This document shows positions 8,664 to 17,466 of a stretch of DNA of 64,000 nt, one piece after another. The translations under genes were made by a program, and so were the position numbers. Source of the DNA: Paraburkholderia ginsengiterrae (lineage in GTDB: Bacteria > Pseudomonadota > Gammaproteobacteria > Burkholderiales > Burkholderiaceae). How positions within the stretch are numbered: position 1 is the stretch's first letter; each line of letters opens with the position of its first letter. Under the pieces are notes generated by a model. It was given only the letters and a program-made list of their open reading frames with translations, was not told the DNA's origin and did not search any database. The stretch covers positions 44,712-108,711 of the forward strand of contig NZ_LXKA01000209.1 in assembly GCF_001645125.1 (NCBI RefSeq), written 5' to 3'.

Positions 8664-9049
8664 TCGGCCTGCCAACGGGTACGCGCGTGTGGATCGCGAC
8701 GGCCGTAACCGACATGCGCAGTGGTTTCCCGGCTCTTGCCGCTAAGGTGCAAGCGGTACTCGAAGAGAATCCGCTCTGCGGCGACGTGTTCATTTTTCGG
8801 GGGCGTCGTGGCGATCTCGCAAAAATTCTATGTGCAACCGACGACGGACTATGGCTTCTCGCAAAGCGTCTTTCGCGCGGGCGGTTTGTCTGGCCCCAGG
8901 CTGATGGCGGCAAGATCTATCTGACCTCTGCGCAGCTGTCGATGTTGCTGCTGCGGATTGTCGCTGGGGATATTCAAAAGCTACGTCAAAGAGGCGGTCG
9001 TTTTTCGGCTGCGTGCATTTTCAAAGCCGCCGCCCCCACAATCCACTGA
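8660..9049 (+). pseudogene. tnpB: IS66 accessory protein TnpB, altered C-terminus
   Basis: 129 residues. The body is standard IS66 OrfB: GTRVWIATAVTDMRSGFPAL, then FIFRGRRGDLAKIL and KRLSRGRFVWPQADGGKIYL. After LTSAQLSMLL the normal ending (typically EGIDWR and about ten more residues) is replaced by LRIVAGDIQKLRQRGGRFSA, so an indel or breakpoint near 8950 has changed the C-terminus. It starts with GTG overlapping the tnpA stop. Confidence 0.7.
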
Positions 9050-9082
9050 ATCCTGGAAAAGAGAGTGACGGCATCAGAAAAT

Positions 9083-9113
9083 TCGCCCGCCGGTCGAAGG
9101 AGCCATCGGGCGA
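9083..9113 (-). terminator. Terminator for the aminotransferase operon
   Basis: TCGCCCG (9083-9089) pairs with CGGGCGA (9107-9113). On the minus strand the stem is followed by AATTTTCT. It lies just beyond the stop of the minus-strand aminotransferase gene at 9126. Confidence 0.6.
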
Positions 9114-9125
9114 TATCTGAAAGTA

Positions 9126-10064
9126 TTAGATCTTCGTTAGCCAGTGAGAGTAGTCAGGATTTTTTCCCGTGACGATATCGAAATAGGCGGACTGGAGTTT
9201 TTCCGTGATCGTCCCGCGGCCGCCCGTGCCGATCGTGCGATTGTCGAGTTCACGAATCGGCGTTACCTCGGCGGCAGTTCCGGTGAAGAATGCTTCGTCT
9301 GCGGTATACACCTCGTCGCGCGTGATGCGTTTTTCGATTACGGGAATCCCGAAGTCTCGCGCCAGCGTGATGATCGTATTACGAGTGATGCCGTCGAGAC
9401 AGGAGGCGAGGTCGGGCGTGTAGAGCTTTCCATCGTTGACTATGAAGAAATTCTCGCCCGAGCCTTCTGAGACGTACCCGTCAACGTCAAGCAATAAAGC
9501 TTCGTCGTAGCCGTCGGTCAGTGCTTCCTGATTCGCCAGAATCGAGTTGACATACCAGCCGGAAGCTTTGGCCCGTACCATTGAGACGTTCACGTGATGG
9601 CGAGTAAATGAGGAAGTCTTGACACGAATTCCTTTTTCCAGACCATCTTTGCCGAGGTACGCCCCCCAAGGCCACGCGGCAATTGCGACGTGGACAGTGT
9701 TGCTCTTCGCCGAAATACCGAGTTTCTCGGAGCCTAGCCAGATAAGCGGGCGCAGATAGCAGGACTTCAGGCCATTTACGCTGACGACTTCCCGCTGTGC
9801 ACTCTCTAGCGTTTCAGCATCGAACGGCACAGTCATCTGAAAGATTTTCGCGGAATTCAACAGTCGCCGGGTGTGCTCCTTCAGCCGGAAATTGGCGGCG
9901 CCGTTCGGACCGTCGTAGGTACGAACGCCTTCAAATGCGCCCATTCCGTAATGCAAGGTGTGGGTCAGGACATGAATCCTGGCGTCCCGCCATTCGACCA
10001 GTTTCCCGTCCAGCCAAATTTTTCCGTCTCGATCGTCAATCGCTGCAACCGGCTTGTCGATCAT
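9126..10064 (-). CDS. ilvE: Branched-chain amino acid aminotransferase family (class IV)
   Basis: 312 residues from an ATG at 10064 that overlaps the hydrolase stop (ATGA). A GTG at 10076 would add four residues but loses the coupling. Class IV PLP aminotransferase features are THTLHYGMGAFEGVRTYDG, the PLP-lysine region SFTRHHVNVSMVRAKASGWY (Lys in VRAKA), DGYDEALLLDVDGYVSEGSG and TADEAFFTGTAAEVTPI. It probably transaminates Ile, Leu or Val, or a related amino acid, with 2-oxoglutarate. As it lies with a hydrolase, opposite an amino-acid-type ABC importer, a catabolic role is likely, so this may be a paralogue of the housekeeping ilvE. Confidence 0.88.
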   Translation of the reverse strand: MIDKPVAAIDDRDGKIWLDGKLVEWRDARIHVLTHTLHYGMGAFEGVRTYDGPNGAANFRLKEHTRRLLNSAKIFQMTVPFDAETLESAQREVVSVNGLKSCYLRPLIWLGSEKLGISAKSNTVHVAIAAWPWGAYLGKDGLEKGIRVKTSSFTRHHVNVSMVRAKASGWYVNSILANQEALTDGYDEALLLDVDGYVSEGSGENFFIVNDGKLYTPDLASCLDGITRNTIITLARDFGIPVIEKRITRDEVYTADEAFFTGTAAEVTPIRELDNRTIGTGGRGTITEKLQSAYFDIVTGKNPDYSHWLTKI

Positions 10065-11269
10065 GGATTCCACCACGTAGGTTCGCCGGTACCGTCGATG
10101 TATTCGCCACCTTTGGTGATAAACGTCCGTGCTTCGTGGCCACTCGGGAATTTACCGGCGAGAGCAGCCCCCAGCCAGTCCAGCGACGCGTTGATCCACT
10201 CGTCCGACTGCGGTCCGATCGGGTGGAACTCGTGTTGGTAAATCCAGAGTTCCTTGGGCCCCTTCAGTCGCTCGTAGACGTCGATGGTCGCGTCGATCGT
10301 CGTCAGTTCGTCATTCTCGCCAGTAACGATAAGGTATGGGATTGTGACATTTGGCGCGATGTCGTCGAGCAGCATCTGCTTGGACAGAGCCTGAATCTCC
10401 AACGGATCGGTGATGCCAGTCATGAACATCAGCCCGGCCATGAAACTAGGTTGCGCCTGATTCAGAAGCACGAACTTGTCACCGAGATTCGACATGTTCG
10501 CTGCGATTGCCGCGATGCGCGGCTCGACCGCAGCCGCGCGCGTCGCCCACCACGAGCCCATGCTCGAACCCATGATCACGATTCGCGACGGGTCAATCGC
10601 TGGATTGCTCGAGAGCCAATCGATGACCGTGCTGATCGCACGATCGTAATTGTCGAGCGTCATCTTCAGGCCTTTGGTCAGGCTCTCGCCTTGGCCGGGG
10701 CCGTCGAGGGAAAAACCAGCCCAGCCCCGCGGCAGAATGCGCTGTTCGATGACCTTGTGCCAGTCTTCCTTGAACATGTCCATGCCCGGCAGCATGACCA
10801 CACACGGCACGCCCTTGGCGCCGATCGGCGTTTCCAGGATGCCGTGAAGTTGCTTGCCTTCAAACGGCAATACGACGCGTTCAATGGGATGCGTTGCCAG
10901 CTCGATGACTTTCTCGAAAGACTGCACGACCTTGTTCAGGTATCGGGTGCGGCGCGGGTCGTCGGCCAGAACCGAATAGTGAGTGCGCGCGTATAGCAGG
11001 GCTGCACGCTCATACATCCGCTTCGCTGTCGTCGCGAAGCCGCGGTTCTCCCAATGCAGGGCGCGCTGCTCGATTTCCCTTGCTGCGGCGCTCCAGCATG
11101 CCGGCAGCATCGAACCTGCTTTGACCGGAGCGAAGACACGTTTGATATCTGTCGAGTCGTAACCGATCTGTTCGAAAAGCGCACCCGCATCCGGGTGCAG
11201 CACGTCCAGTCCACCTACTGAAAGAAACGCGTCCAACACCCAGCGTTGGCCCTTGCGCATCGTATCCAT
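10061..11269 (-). CDS. Alpha/beta hydrolase of the 2,6-dihydropseudooxynicotine hydrolase type
   Basis: 402 residues from the ATG at 11269, which has AGGA about 7 bp upstream; a GTG at 11299 is possible. A helical N-terminal domain (about 140 residues) precedes an alpha/beta-hydrolase core. The nucleophile elbow is IVIMGSSMGSWWATRAA (Ser), the acid TGENDELTTIDA (Asp) and the His in YQHEFHPIG. This two-domain form resembles the C-C bond hydrolase of nicotine breakdown and the FrsA-like esterases, which act on beta-diketone or ester substrates. Translationally coupled to the aminotransferase. The pairing with a transaminase is unusual and the substrate is not evident. Confidence 0.75.
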   Translation of the reverse strand: MDTMRKGQRWVLDAFLSVGGLDVLHPDAGALFEQIGYDSTDIKRVFAPVKAGSMLPACWSAAAREIEQRALHWENRGFATTAKRMYERAALLYARTHYSVLADDPRRTRYLNKVVQSFEKVIELATHPIERVVLPFEGKQLHGILETPIGAKGVPCVVMLPGMDMFKEDWHKVIEQRILPRGWAGFSLDGPGQGESLTKGLKMTLDNYDRAISTVIDWLSSNPAIDPSRIVIMGSSMGSWWATRAAAVEPRIAAIAANMSNLGDKFVLLNQAQPSFMAGLMFMTGITDPLEIQALSKQMLLDDIAPNVTIPYLIVTGENDELTTIDATIDVYERLKGPKELWIYQHEFHPIGPQSDEWINASLDWLGAALAGKFPSGHEARTFITKGGEYIDGTGEPTWWNP

Positions 11270-11315
11270 GATTCCTGTTCTCCATTTTTCAAACGACACG
11301 GACTAGCATACATCC

Positions 11316-11330
11316 GTGATTTGAGATCAC
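11316..11330. promoter_or_regulatory. Inverted repeat GTGAT-N5-ATCAC, site C
   Basis: GTGATTTGAGATCAC differs from the site before the first GntR gene (27607-27621) at one base only. The arms GTGAT/ATCAC are the half-sites of the TTGTGATCACAA palindromes set five bases apart. It lies about 47 bp upstream of the hydrolase start (minus strand). Confidence 0.5.
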
Positions 11331-11438
11331 ACAAGCAAAAAAGTAAAACACAGTATGGAACGGGGAAACCCTATATTGCGCTGAATTGCCGCGCCTATGG
11401 GTGTTTGACGGCTTTTAGGTGTAAACGCGTATTGCGAT

Positions 11439-11450
11439 CAGTGATCACAA
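11439..11450. promoter_or_regulatory. TTGTGATCACAA-type operator, site D
   Basis: CAGTGATCACAA matches the consensus at 10 of 12 positions. It lies 60 bp before the Liv-type binding-protein gene at 11510 and, with site C, in the divergent gap that serves both operons. A TTGACG at 11405-11410 may be a -35 element just upstream. Confidence 0.55.
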
Positions 11451-11509
11451 AAATGACATTAGCAGAAACGTGCAAACACAAACCCTTCGATGGGTCTTTG
11501 GGAGGTCAC

Positions 11510-12751
11510 ATGCTGTCGCGCAAACTCGTAGCGGTGTTCGTCGCCGGATTCGCAATAACCGTTCACTCAACGGGGCAGGCCGCGGATTCGGCTCCAATCA
11601 AGGTCGGCCTGATGACGGTCAAAACGGGCGTAGCGGCGGGCATTGGCGGGCAAATGCAGGACGGCTTTGAGTATTTGCTTAGGGAGCGTGGTGGCAGACT
11701 GGCCGGTCGTCCTGTGGAATTGGTCGTGGTGGACACCGCAGCGTCGCCAGTAACGGCCAAGGCCAAGTTCCTGCAACTCACCGAGCGCGATCACGTGGAC
11801 GTCGTTGTAGGTCCGCTCGCCACGTTCGAAGCGGTGGCGATTCGCGACGACGTGGCTCGAGCGGGCGTGCCGCTCATTCTCAGTTCGGCCGCGGCTGAGG
11901 ATCTGACTCAGCGCAAAGCCGATCCATGGATGGTTCGCAGTTCAAGTTCGTCGGCTCAGGCGGCTCAACCGTTCGGTGTGTACGCGGCGAAAACGCTGAA
12001 ATACAGGCGTGTAGCAGTGGTAGCCGAAGACCTGTCGTTCTCGCACGAGACGGTCGCAGGTTTTCAGCGCAGCTACGAAGAGGCGGGTGGGAAAGTAGTC
12101 CAGAAGCTGTGGCCGCCTTTTAACTCCAGCGACTTCGCGACCGTCATCACCCAGATCAAACCGGATGTTGACGCAGTGTTCATCAACTTCTCCGGTGCCA
12201 ATGCGACCCGGTTCCTCAAGCAGTACGCCGACTACGGACTCAAGCAGAAGATCCCGCTTATCGCAGGCATGAACACGGTCGACGAATCTTTGCTCGACAA
12301 GATGGGTGACGAAGCTGTCGGCATAGTTTCAGCCGGCTGGTATAGCGCAGCCATTGATACGGGTGATAACGCCCGCTACGTGAGCGGATTCCGTAAGGCG
12401 TATGGAAGTACGCCGGGTTTCTACGCGACCGGTGGGTATAGCGCAGGGCTGATCCTGGAGCAGGCGCTAAAGTCCAGCAACGGCAAGATTGCAAGCGGAA
12501 AGGACCTTGCGACTTCGCTACATGCAGTCAAGCTCGATGCCTCGCCTCGTGGCCCCTTGAAGCTGGACAGCTATGGCAACCCGATTGTCACCGTCTACAT
12601 CCGCAAGGTCACCCGCGTAGACGGAAGGCTGGTGAATACGGTGCTGCAAAGCTACCCGGACGTAAGCCAATTCTGGACTTACGACCCGAAGGCCTTTCTC
12701 GCCAATCCGGTTTACTCAAGAGACTTTCCGCCTTCGCGGAACCTTGAATAA
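11510..12751 (+). CDS. Liv-type ABC transporter periplasmic substrate-binding protein
   Basis: 413 residues. The ATG at 11510 has GGGAGG 5 bp upstream and opens a clean signal peptide (MLSRKLVAVFVAGFAITVHS, cleaved near GQAADS). The mature part has the type I periplasmic-binding fold of LivK-like proteins: IKVGLMTVKTGVAAGIGGQM, VVGPLATFEAVAIRDD, VAVVAEDLSFSHETVAGFQ and YATGGYSAGLILEQAL. Members bind amino acids, amides or aromatic acids. It is the first gene of a five-gene importer operon; the ligand cannot be told from the sequence. Operators C and D lie upstream. Confidence 0.9.
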   Translation: MLSRKLVAVFVAGFAITVHSTGQAADSAPIKVGLMTVKTGVAAGIGGQMQDGFEYLLRERGGRLAGRPVELVVVDTAASPVTAKAKFLQLTERDHVDVVVGPLATFEAVAIRDDVARAGVPLILSSAAAEDLTQRKADPWMVRSSSSSAQAAQPFGVYAAKTLKYRRVAVVAEDLSFSHETVAGFQRSYEEAGGKVVQKLWPPFNSSDFATVITQIKPDVDAVFINFSGANATRFLKQYADYGLKQKIPLIAGMNTVDESLLDKMGDEAVGIVSAGWYSAAIDTGDNARYVSGFRKAYGSTPGFYATGGYSAGLILEQALKSSNGKIASGKDLATSLHAVKLDASPRGPLKLDSYGNPIVTVYIRKVTRVDGRLVNTVLQSYPDVSQFWTYDPKAFLANPVYSRDFPPSRNLE

Positions 12752-12771
12752 CCGCGCCTAGGGAGCCGTCC

Positions 12772-13632
12772 ATGTCACTCCTTGTCACGCAAGCGCTCAA
12801 TGGCCTCACCTTTGCAGCCTTGTTATTTCTGATGGCGTCTGGTTTCACCCTGATTTTCGGGCTGATGCGCATTCCAAATATGGCGCACGGAGGCTTTTTC
12901 ATGCTTGGAGCCTACCTTGCAGTGACGTTAATTTCTTACCATCTGCCTTTTACTGTGGCCGCAATTGTCGCTGGATTGATTGTCGGCGCGATCGGTGTAG
13001 TCGTCGAGCGGACGATACTTGCGAAGATCGCCGGCAACGAACTGGCACAGGTACTGGCCACGCTCGGCATCGCGTTCGTGATTTCCGATGGTTGCCGGGC
13101 AATATGGGGTGGGATGCCTCTCGAAGTTGCCGCGCCGCAGTGGCTGTCCGGCGTCGTACGCGTTGGCAGCGGGGCGTTTCCGCTCTACCGGCTGGCAGTG
13201 ATGGGGCTCGCCGTTTTGATAGCAATTGGGCTGGATCTGTCGCTGACGCGCACTGTTCTCGGGGCTCGGGTTCGCGCGGCCGTCGGAGACAGGTTGATGG
13301 CGCGTGCATCGGGAATACGCGTCAATCGGTTATTCGCAGCCACATTCTTCGCTGGCGCCTCGCTGGTTGGACTCGCAGGCGTCGTCGGCGCACCGATCAT
13401 GTCTGTCTATCCGGGACTCGATATGGAAGTGCTGCCCCTCGTACTGATCGTCGTCGTCCTGGGCGGGACAGGGAGTATCGGCGGCGCACTTCTTGGAAGC
13501 GTTGTTACCGGGCTAGTTTTCAGCTTCGGACAGTCGTGGTTTCCAGAGCTTTCCTATGTGCTGCTGTTTCTGCCCATGATCTTCGTCCTGGCGGTGCGTC
13601 CGCAGGGGCTGTTCGGGAGGGCAGCATCGTGA
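12772..13632 (+). CDS. Liv-type ABC transporter permease (LivH-like)
   Basis: 286 residues with about eight membrane helices. It has the LivH hallmarks LTFAALLFLMASGFTLIFGL and MRIPNMAHGGFFMLGAYLA at the start, GLDMEVLPLVLIVVVLGGTG and the end MIFVLAVRPQGLFGR. It forms the inner-membrane channel with the following LivM-like protein. Its TGA overlaps the GTG start of that gene. Confidence 0.92.
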   Translation: MSLLVTQALNGLTFAALLFLMASGFTLIFGLMRIPNMAHGGFFMLGAYLAVTLISYHLPFTVAAIVAGLIVGAIGVVVERTILAKIAGNELAQVLATLGIAFVISDGCRAIWGGMPLEVAAPQWLSGVVRVGSGAFPLYRLAVMGLAVLIAIGLDLSLTRTVLGARVRAAVGDRLMARASGIRVNRLFAATFFAGASLVGLAGVVGAPIMSVYPGLDMEVLPLVLIVVVLGGTGSIGGALLGSVVTGLVFSFGQSWFPELSYVLLFLPMIFVLAVRPQGLFGRAAS

Positions 13633-14558
13633 AGCTAAAGATTCTCGCAATTCTTTGCAGTGCGCTTTTAGTGCTCGTACCCACAGTCGTTCGATCGCCG
13701 TTCTATCTCGATCTGCTCGTGCAGATCATGATTGCCGGTCTGATTGCGAGCAGCCTTAATTTGTTACTGGGGCTAGGCGGGTTGCTCTCTTTCGCGCAAA
13801 CGGCGCTCGCCGGTGCAGTGAGCTATGTGGTAGCGCTTGGATGCGTCACATGCGGTATCTCGCCATGGCTTTCTGCCTTGTCAGGCATCGCCGGTGGTCT
13901 TGTTCTGTCTATCGGCATCGGAGCGTTGGCGCTCCGTACGACAGGCTTAAACATAGGAATGATCACGCTGGCGCTGGCGCAGGTCATGTGGGGACTTGCA
14001 CTGCATTGGGGCTCGGTCACCGGTGGTGAAAACGGCATTAGCGGCATCCCACGGCCGACGTTGCCGATCTGGTCAACCGCCGATCCCGTCGTTTGGTATG
14101 AGTGCGTCGCCGTATTGTTCCTGGTGATTGTTGCCGCTTTGAACCTTTTCATGAGTTCGGCATTAGGTGTTTGCCTGACTGCGGTGCGGTCCCAACCCAA
14201 ACGCATGTCTGCTCTCGGTTTCGACATACGGAAAATTCGCATGGCTGCATTTGCCATCGCCGGGATTGTTGCGTCACTCGCGGGCGTTCTCTTCGTATTC
14301 CATCAACAGTTTGTCAGTCCTCACGCGCTTGCTTTAGGGGAGACGGCAGAGACTTTGCTGATGGTGATCGTTGGTGGACCTGCAACGTTGCTAGGTCCTC
14401 TTGCGGGTGCTGTCATCGTCGTTGTCTTCCGTGTGATCGTCAGCAGCTACTTCGACTATTGGCCTGTACTGCTCGGTGCTCTGTTCGTTGGGGTCGTCGT
14501 CTTTCTGCCGGAGGGCGTGATACCTGGTGTCTCAAGAGTGATAAGGAGGCTGCGATGA
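13629..14558 (+). CDS. Liv-type ABC transporter permease (LivM-like)
   Basis: 309 residues from a GTG at 13629 that overlaps the previous stop (GTGA). It is strongly hydrophobic with LivM landmarks: SSLNLLLGLGGLLSFAQTAL, GALALRTTGLNIGMITLALA, GGENGISGIPRPTLP and MLIVGG-type LLMVIVGGPATLLGPLAGA. Its stop overlaps the next ATG (ATGA). A longer upstream reading of the same frame exists only because it lies antiphase under livH. Confidence 0.92.
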   Translation: MKLKILAILCSALLVLVPTVVRSPFYLDLLVQIMIAGLIASSLNLLLGLGGLLSFAQTALAGAVSYVVALGCVTCGISPWLSALSGIAGGLVLSIGIGALALRTTGLNIGMITLALAQVMWGLALHWGSVTGGENGISGIPRPTLPIWSTADPVVWYECVAVLFLVIVAALNLFMSSALGVCLTAVRSQPKRMSALGFDIRKIRMAAFAIAGIVASLAGVLFVFHQQFVSPHALALGETAETLLMVIVGGPATLLGPLAGAVIVVVFRVIVSSYFDYWPVLLGALFVGVVVFLPEGVIPGVSRVIRRLR

Positions 14559-15361
14559 GCGATGCCACTCTTTCATCTGGCGGGAACAGTGCGGCGTCGT
14601 ACCTGATTTCGACAATGGATGTGAAGCCGCCGGTCATCAGTACGACTGCGCTCGGTATCCAGTTCGGTGGTCTGAAGGTCGTTGACAGCGTGAGCCTTTC
14701 AATTGCTGCCGGAGAGCGTCGCTTGCTGCTCGGACCCAATGGCGCGGGCAAGACCACCCTGTTCAATCTGATAGCAGGCGATCTTCGTGCGACCACAGGT
14801 TCAATCAGCCTGTTCGGTGATGACGTAACCAAAGAGCCTACAGCAGGCAGAGCACGCCGTGGACTGGCTCGGACCTACCAGATCATCACGCTGTTTCGTG
14901 AGATGACGCTGCTGCGCAATGTGCAGCTCGCACTAGCAATAGGGGCGAAGCGATGCTGGAATCCGTGGCGGTCATTCGACAACGCGTCGACCGCACGCAC
15001 GGCGCGCGAGGTTCTCGAACAGGTAGAACTCGACACCAAAGCCTGCTCAATCGTCGCAAATTGTTCCTACGGCGAGATGCGACGACTGGAGATTGCGCTT
15101 GCACTGGCTCAGTCCCCGCGCATTGTCCTGCTCGACGAGCCCCTCGCGGGCCTGTCCGGGCCTGAGCGAAAACGTGTGGGCGGCTTGCTACACGCGTTGC
15201 CGCGCGATGTGACGATCCTGATGATTGAACACGACATGGATATCGCGCTTGCGTATGCCGGCACGGTTACGGTTCTGCAAGGCGGACGCGTCGTCGTCGA
15301 TGGTGACAAACAGACCGTCCTTGCCGACCCACGTACCCGGGAGATTTACCTTGGCCACTAG
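14555..15361 (+). CDS. Liv-type ABC transporter ATP-binding protein (LivG-like)
   Basis: 268 residues. Walker A GPNGAGKTT, signature region CSYGEMRRLEIALALAQ (LSYGEQR in most relatives), Walker B IVLLDEPLAGLSGPE and switch His in MIEHDMDIAL. The first 30 residues before the ABC domain are variable. It overlaps the permease stop (ATGA), with AGGAGG 8 bp upstream. With the LivF-like partner it energises the importer. Confidence 0.93.
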   Translation: MSDATLSSGGNSAASYLISTMDVKPPVISTTALGIQFGGLKVVDSVSLSIAAGERRLLLGPNGAGKTTLFNLIAGDLRATTGSISLFGDDVTKEPTAGRARRGLARTYQIITLFREMTLLRNVQLALAIGAKRCWNPWRSFDNASTARTAREVLEQVELDTKACSIVANCSYGEMRRLEIALALAQSPRIVLLDEPLAGLSGPERKRVGGLLHALPRDVTILMIEHDMDIALAYAGTVTVLQGGRVVVDGDKQTVLADPRTREIYLGH

Positions 15362-16097
15362 CAACACACCGGCGCTTCAGTTATTGGGCGTCACAGCTGG
15401 ATATGACCGCAGCGAAATCCTGCAGGACGTGTCGCTCGCGGTTCGCCGGTCGAGCGTTCTTGCGCTGCTCGGTCGCAACGGTGCGGGCAAATCAACATGT
15501 ATTAGCGCTATAGCCGGATTGATCAGGCTCTCCGACGGTGACGTCCAGCTGTTCGGAGAGTCCGTGGCCGCATTGCCGGTGGAAGAAGTCATTCGCAAGG
15601 GCATTGCCGTGGTGCCACAAGGAAGACGGATTTTTTCTTTGCTGACTGTCAAGGAAAACCTTGCGGTCGTTCAGCCTGCTGTAGCGCCATTTGCGGGCAA
15701 ACACTGGGCAATTGATCGGATTACCGAACTTTTTCCGCGCCTCGGTGAACGCTTTGGGCAGCGGGCAGGAACCCTGTCCGGCGGGGAGCAGCAAATGTTG
15801 GCGATAGGCCGGGCATTGATGGCGAATCCGAGAGTTTTGTTATTGGACGAACCATCCGAGGGACTATCTCCGCAAATGATCGACGAGGTAGCCAGGATTA
15901 TAGAAAGGCTTCGGGACGATGGCATCTCGATCTTGCTGGTTGAGCAGAACAGTCGTCTCGCTCTTTCGGTCGCAGATGACGTTGCGCTTCTTTCGAGCGG
16001 CAGGCTGGCTTTTACGGGGTCGGCCGAAGAGCTGACCCAAAACTCGGATCTTATGGAAATCCATCTCGGTGTGCATGCCACGACAAGCACAGATTAG
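15351..16097 (+). CDS. Liv-type ABC transporter ATP-binding protein (LivF-like)
   Basis: 248 residues. The frame is open further left but only inside livG; a TTG at 15351, with GGGAGA upstream and an 11-bp overlap with livG, is the most likely start (LATSNTPALQLLGVTAGYD). Walker A GRNGAGKST, signature TLSGGEQQMLAIGRAL, Walker B VLLLDEPSEGLSP and LLVEQNSRLALSVAD follow the LivF pattern. It closes the importer operon; a porin follows 87 bp later. Confidence 0.93.
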   Translation: MATSNTPALQLLGVTAGYDRSEILQDVSLAVRRSSVLALLGRNGAGKSTCISAIAGLIRLSDGDVQLFGESVAALPVEEVIRKGIAVVPQGRRIFSLLTVKENLAVVQPAVAPFAGKHWAIDRITELFPRLGERFGQRAGTLSGGEQQMLAIGRALMANPRVLLLDEPSEGLSPQMIDEVARIIERLRDDGISILLVEQNSRLALSVADDVALLSSGRLAFTGSAEELTQNSDLMEIHLGVHATTSTD

Positions 16098-16184
16098 AAG
16101 AATTATATGAAGTGAACGAACCGGGTAGGGCGGCACTTCCGAATTGCCATCTAACTCGATTAACCATGTTTGGAGAATGCGGAA

Positions 16185-17390
16185 ATGGGTACGAAAGGTA
16201 AATATAGTCGCGTAGGACTGAATGCACGGAAGATTGTTCGAGGCGCGACATTTTCGGGCGGGCTGGTCGGTCTGGCCTGTGCATCGATCGGCATAGCGCA
16301 CGCGCAATCGAGCGTCACGTTGTACGGTGTCATGGACGTTGGCCTGCAATACCGTACCGCCGCCGGGGCAAGTAACGGCAAAGCGGGCAGCGCAGTGTTG
16401 CTCGCGTCGGGCAACGAGTTGACCAGTCGTTGGGGTCTGCTCGGATCGGAGGACATTGGCGGAGGCTACAAGGTCACGTTCAAACTCGAAAGCGGCTTTA
16501 GCCCGACAACGGGTGGCGGAAATTTCGCTGTCCCGTTTCCTAACGATACAAACGCGCTCTTCGATCGCGGTGCAGTTGTCGGCATTACCGCTCCGTGGGG
16601 CAAGGTTTTGATGGGCCGTAACTGGTCGCCGTTCTTTGACGGGATTTCTGCTGGTGACGCGACTGGCTTCATGAATTTCGGCTCACTTGCCAACGCGGTC
16701 TTTCAGAATTCGTCGAACGTGAACCCAAAGCTGGGGTTGGCGGGTATCGCTTCAGGAGCAAACAGTCCGGCAAACGGCGGCTTACTTTACACGTGGGTCA
16801 ACAACTCCGTGAAATACATGTTGCCCGACAACACCTATGGCTTAAGCGGCGGCGCATTGTATTCGTTCGGCGGCACTGCGGGAAGCTTTGCAAACAAGCA
16901 GACGTGGTCTGCCAACTTGAATTGGACTAACGGCACGCTTGGATTTACGTCGGCATACTTCGATGCCAGGGATCCAACTGGGGTGACAAACAATCCCTGG
17001 CTACGGGCACTCTCGGTAGGCGTCTCCTACGTGATTGGGCCAGTAAAGACGGGTTTTGATTTTGCCAAGTTCCGCAATCCGACAACCGGTGCTGACCAGA
17101 ACTACTACTATCTCGGCGCTGCGTGGCAGGCGTCTCCTGTTTGGCGCTTTACTGCTGACTGGATGTACCTGCAGGATCTTCAGAATAGTGCAGCGGGCGC
17201 TCAACTGTACAAGGTCGGCGCACAGTATTCGTTGTCAAAGCGTACTACGCTTTACGCGGACATCGGATACTCGATGAACAAGGCGCAAGGTATTTTGGGC
17301 GCCGGTAGCGATACCGTTGTGCTATCGAGTCCGGCGACGATCGGACGTAATCAGATCGCGATCGGTGCGGGCTTAAGAACCTTGTTCTAA
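16185..17390 (+). CDS. Gram-negative porin (Burkholderia trimeric type)
   Basis: 401 residues from the ATG at 16185 (GGAG 9 bp upstream; an in-frame TTG at 16170 is less likely). A long signal region ends in ASIGIAHAQ, and the mature barrel begins SSVTLYGVMDVGLQY, the standard beta-proteobacterial porin start. WGLLGSEDIGGGYKVTFKLE is the conserved strand 2-3 block, and the protein ends GLRTLF with the C-terminal Phe needed for outer-membrane assembly. Its position right after the importer suggests that it admits the same compound. Confidence 0.92.
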   Translation: MGTKGKYSRVGLNARKIVRGATFSGGLVGLACASIGIAHAQSSVTLYGVMDVGLQYRTAAGASNGKAGSAVLLASGNELTSRWGLLGSEDIGGGYKVTFKLESGFSPTTGGGNFAVPFPNDTNALFDRGAVVGITAPWGKVLMGRNWSPFFDGISAGDATGFMNFGSLANAVFQNSSNVNPKLGLAGIASGANSPANGGLLYTWVNNSVKYMLPDNTYGLSGGALYSFGGTAGSFANKQTWSANLNWTNGTLGFTSAYFDARDPTGVTNNPWLRALSVGVSYVIGPVKTGFDFAKFRNPTTGADQNYYYLGAAWQASPVWRFTADWMYLQDLQNSAAGAQLYKVGAQYSLSKRTTLYADIGYSMNKAQGILGAGSDTVVLSSPATIGRNQIAIGAGLRTLF

Positions 17391-17466
17391 ATTTTTGTAC
17401 TCGAAAGACGCCCTGCAAGAGCCTCTTTCTCACTGAATTCTCAACTCCCAGACCACGCAGCATGTG

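Larger units (their letters stand above)
8217..9049 (+). mobile_element. Truncated IS66-family element
   Basis: Holds only the first two IS66 genes (tnpA-like and tnpB-like). The large DDE transposase tnpC, normally about 1.5 kb further on, is absent: within 80 bp of the second frame comes the terminator of the aminotransferase gene. No clear terminal inverted repeats were found at either side, so the element's outer limits are uncertain. It now separates the pnt operon from the catabolic genes. Confidence 0.75.
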
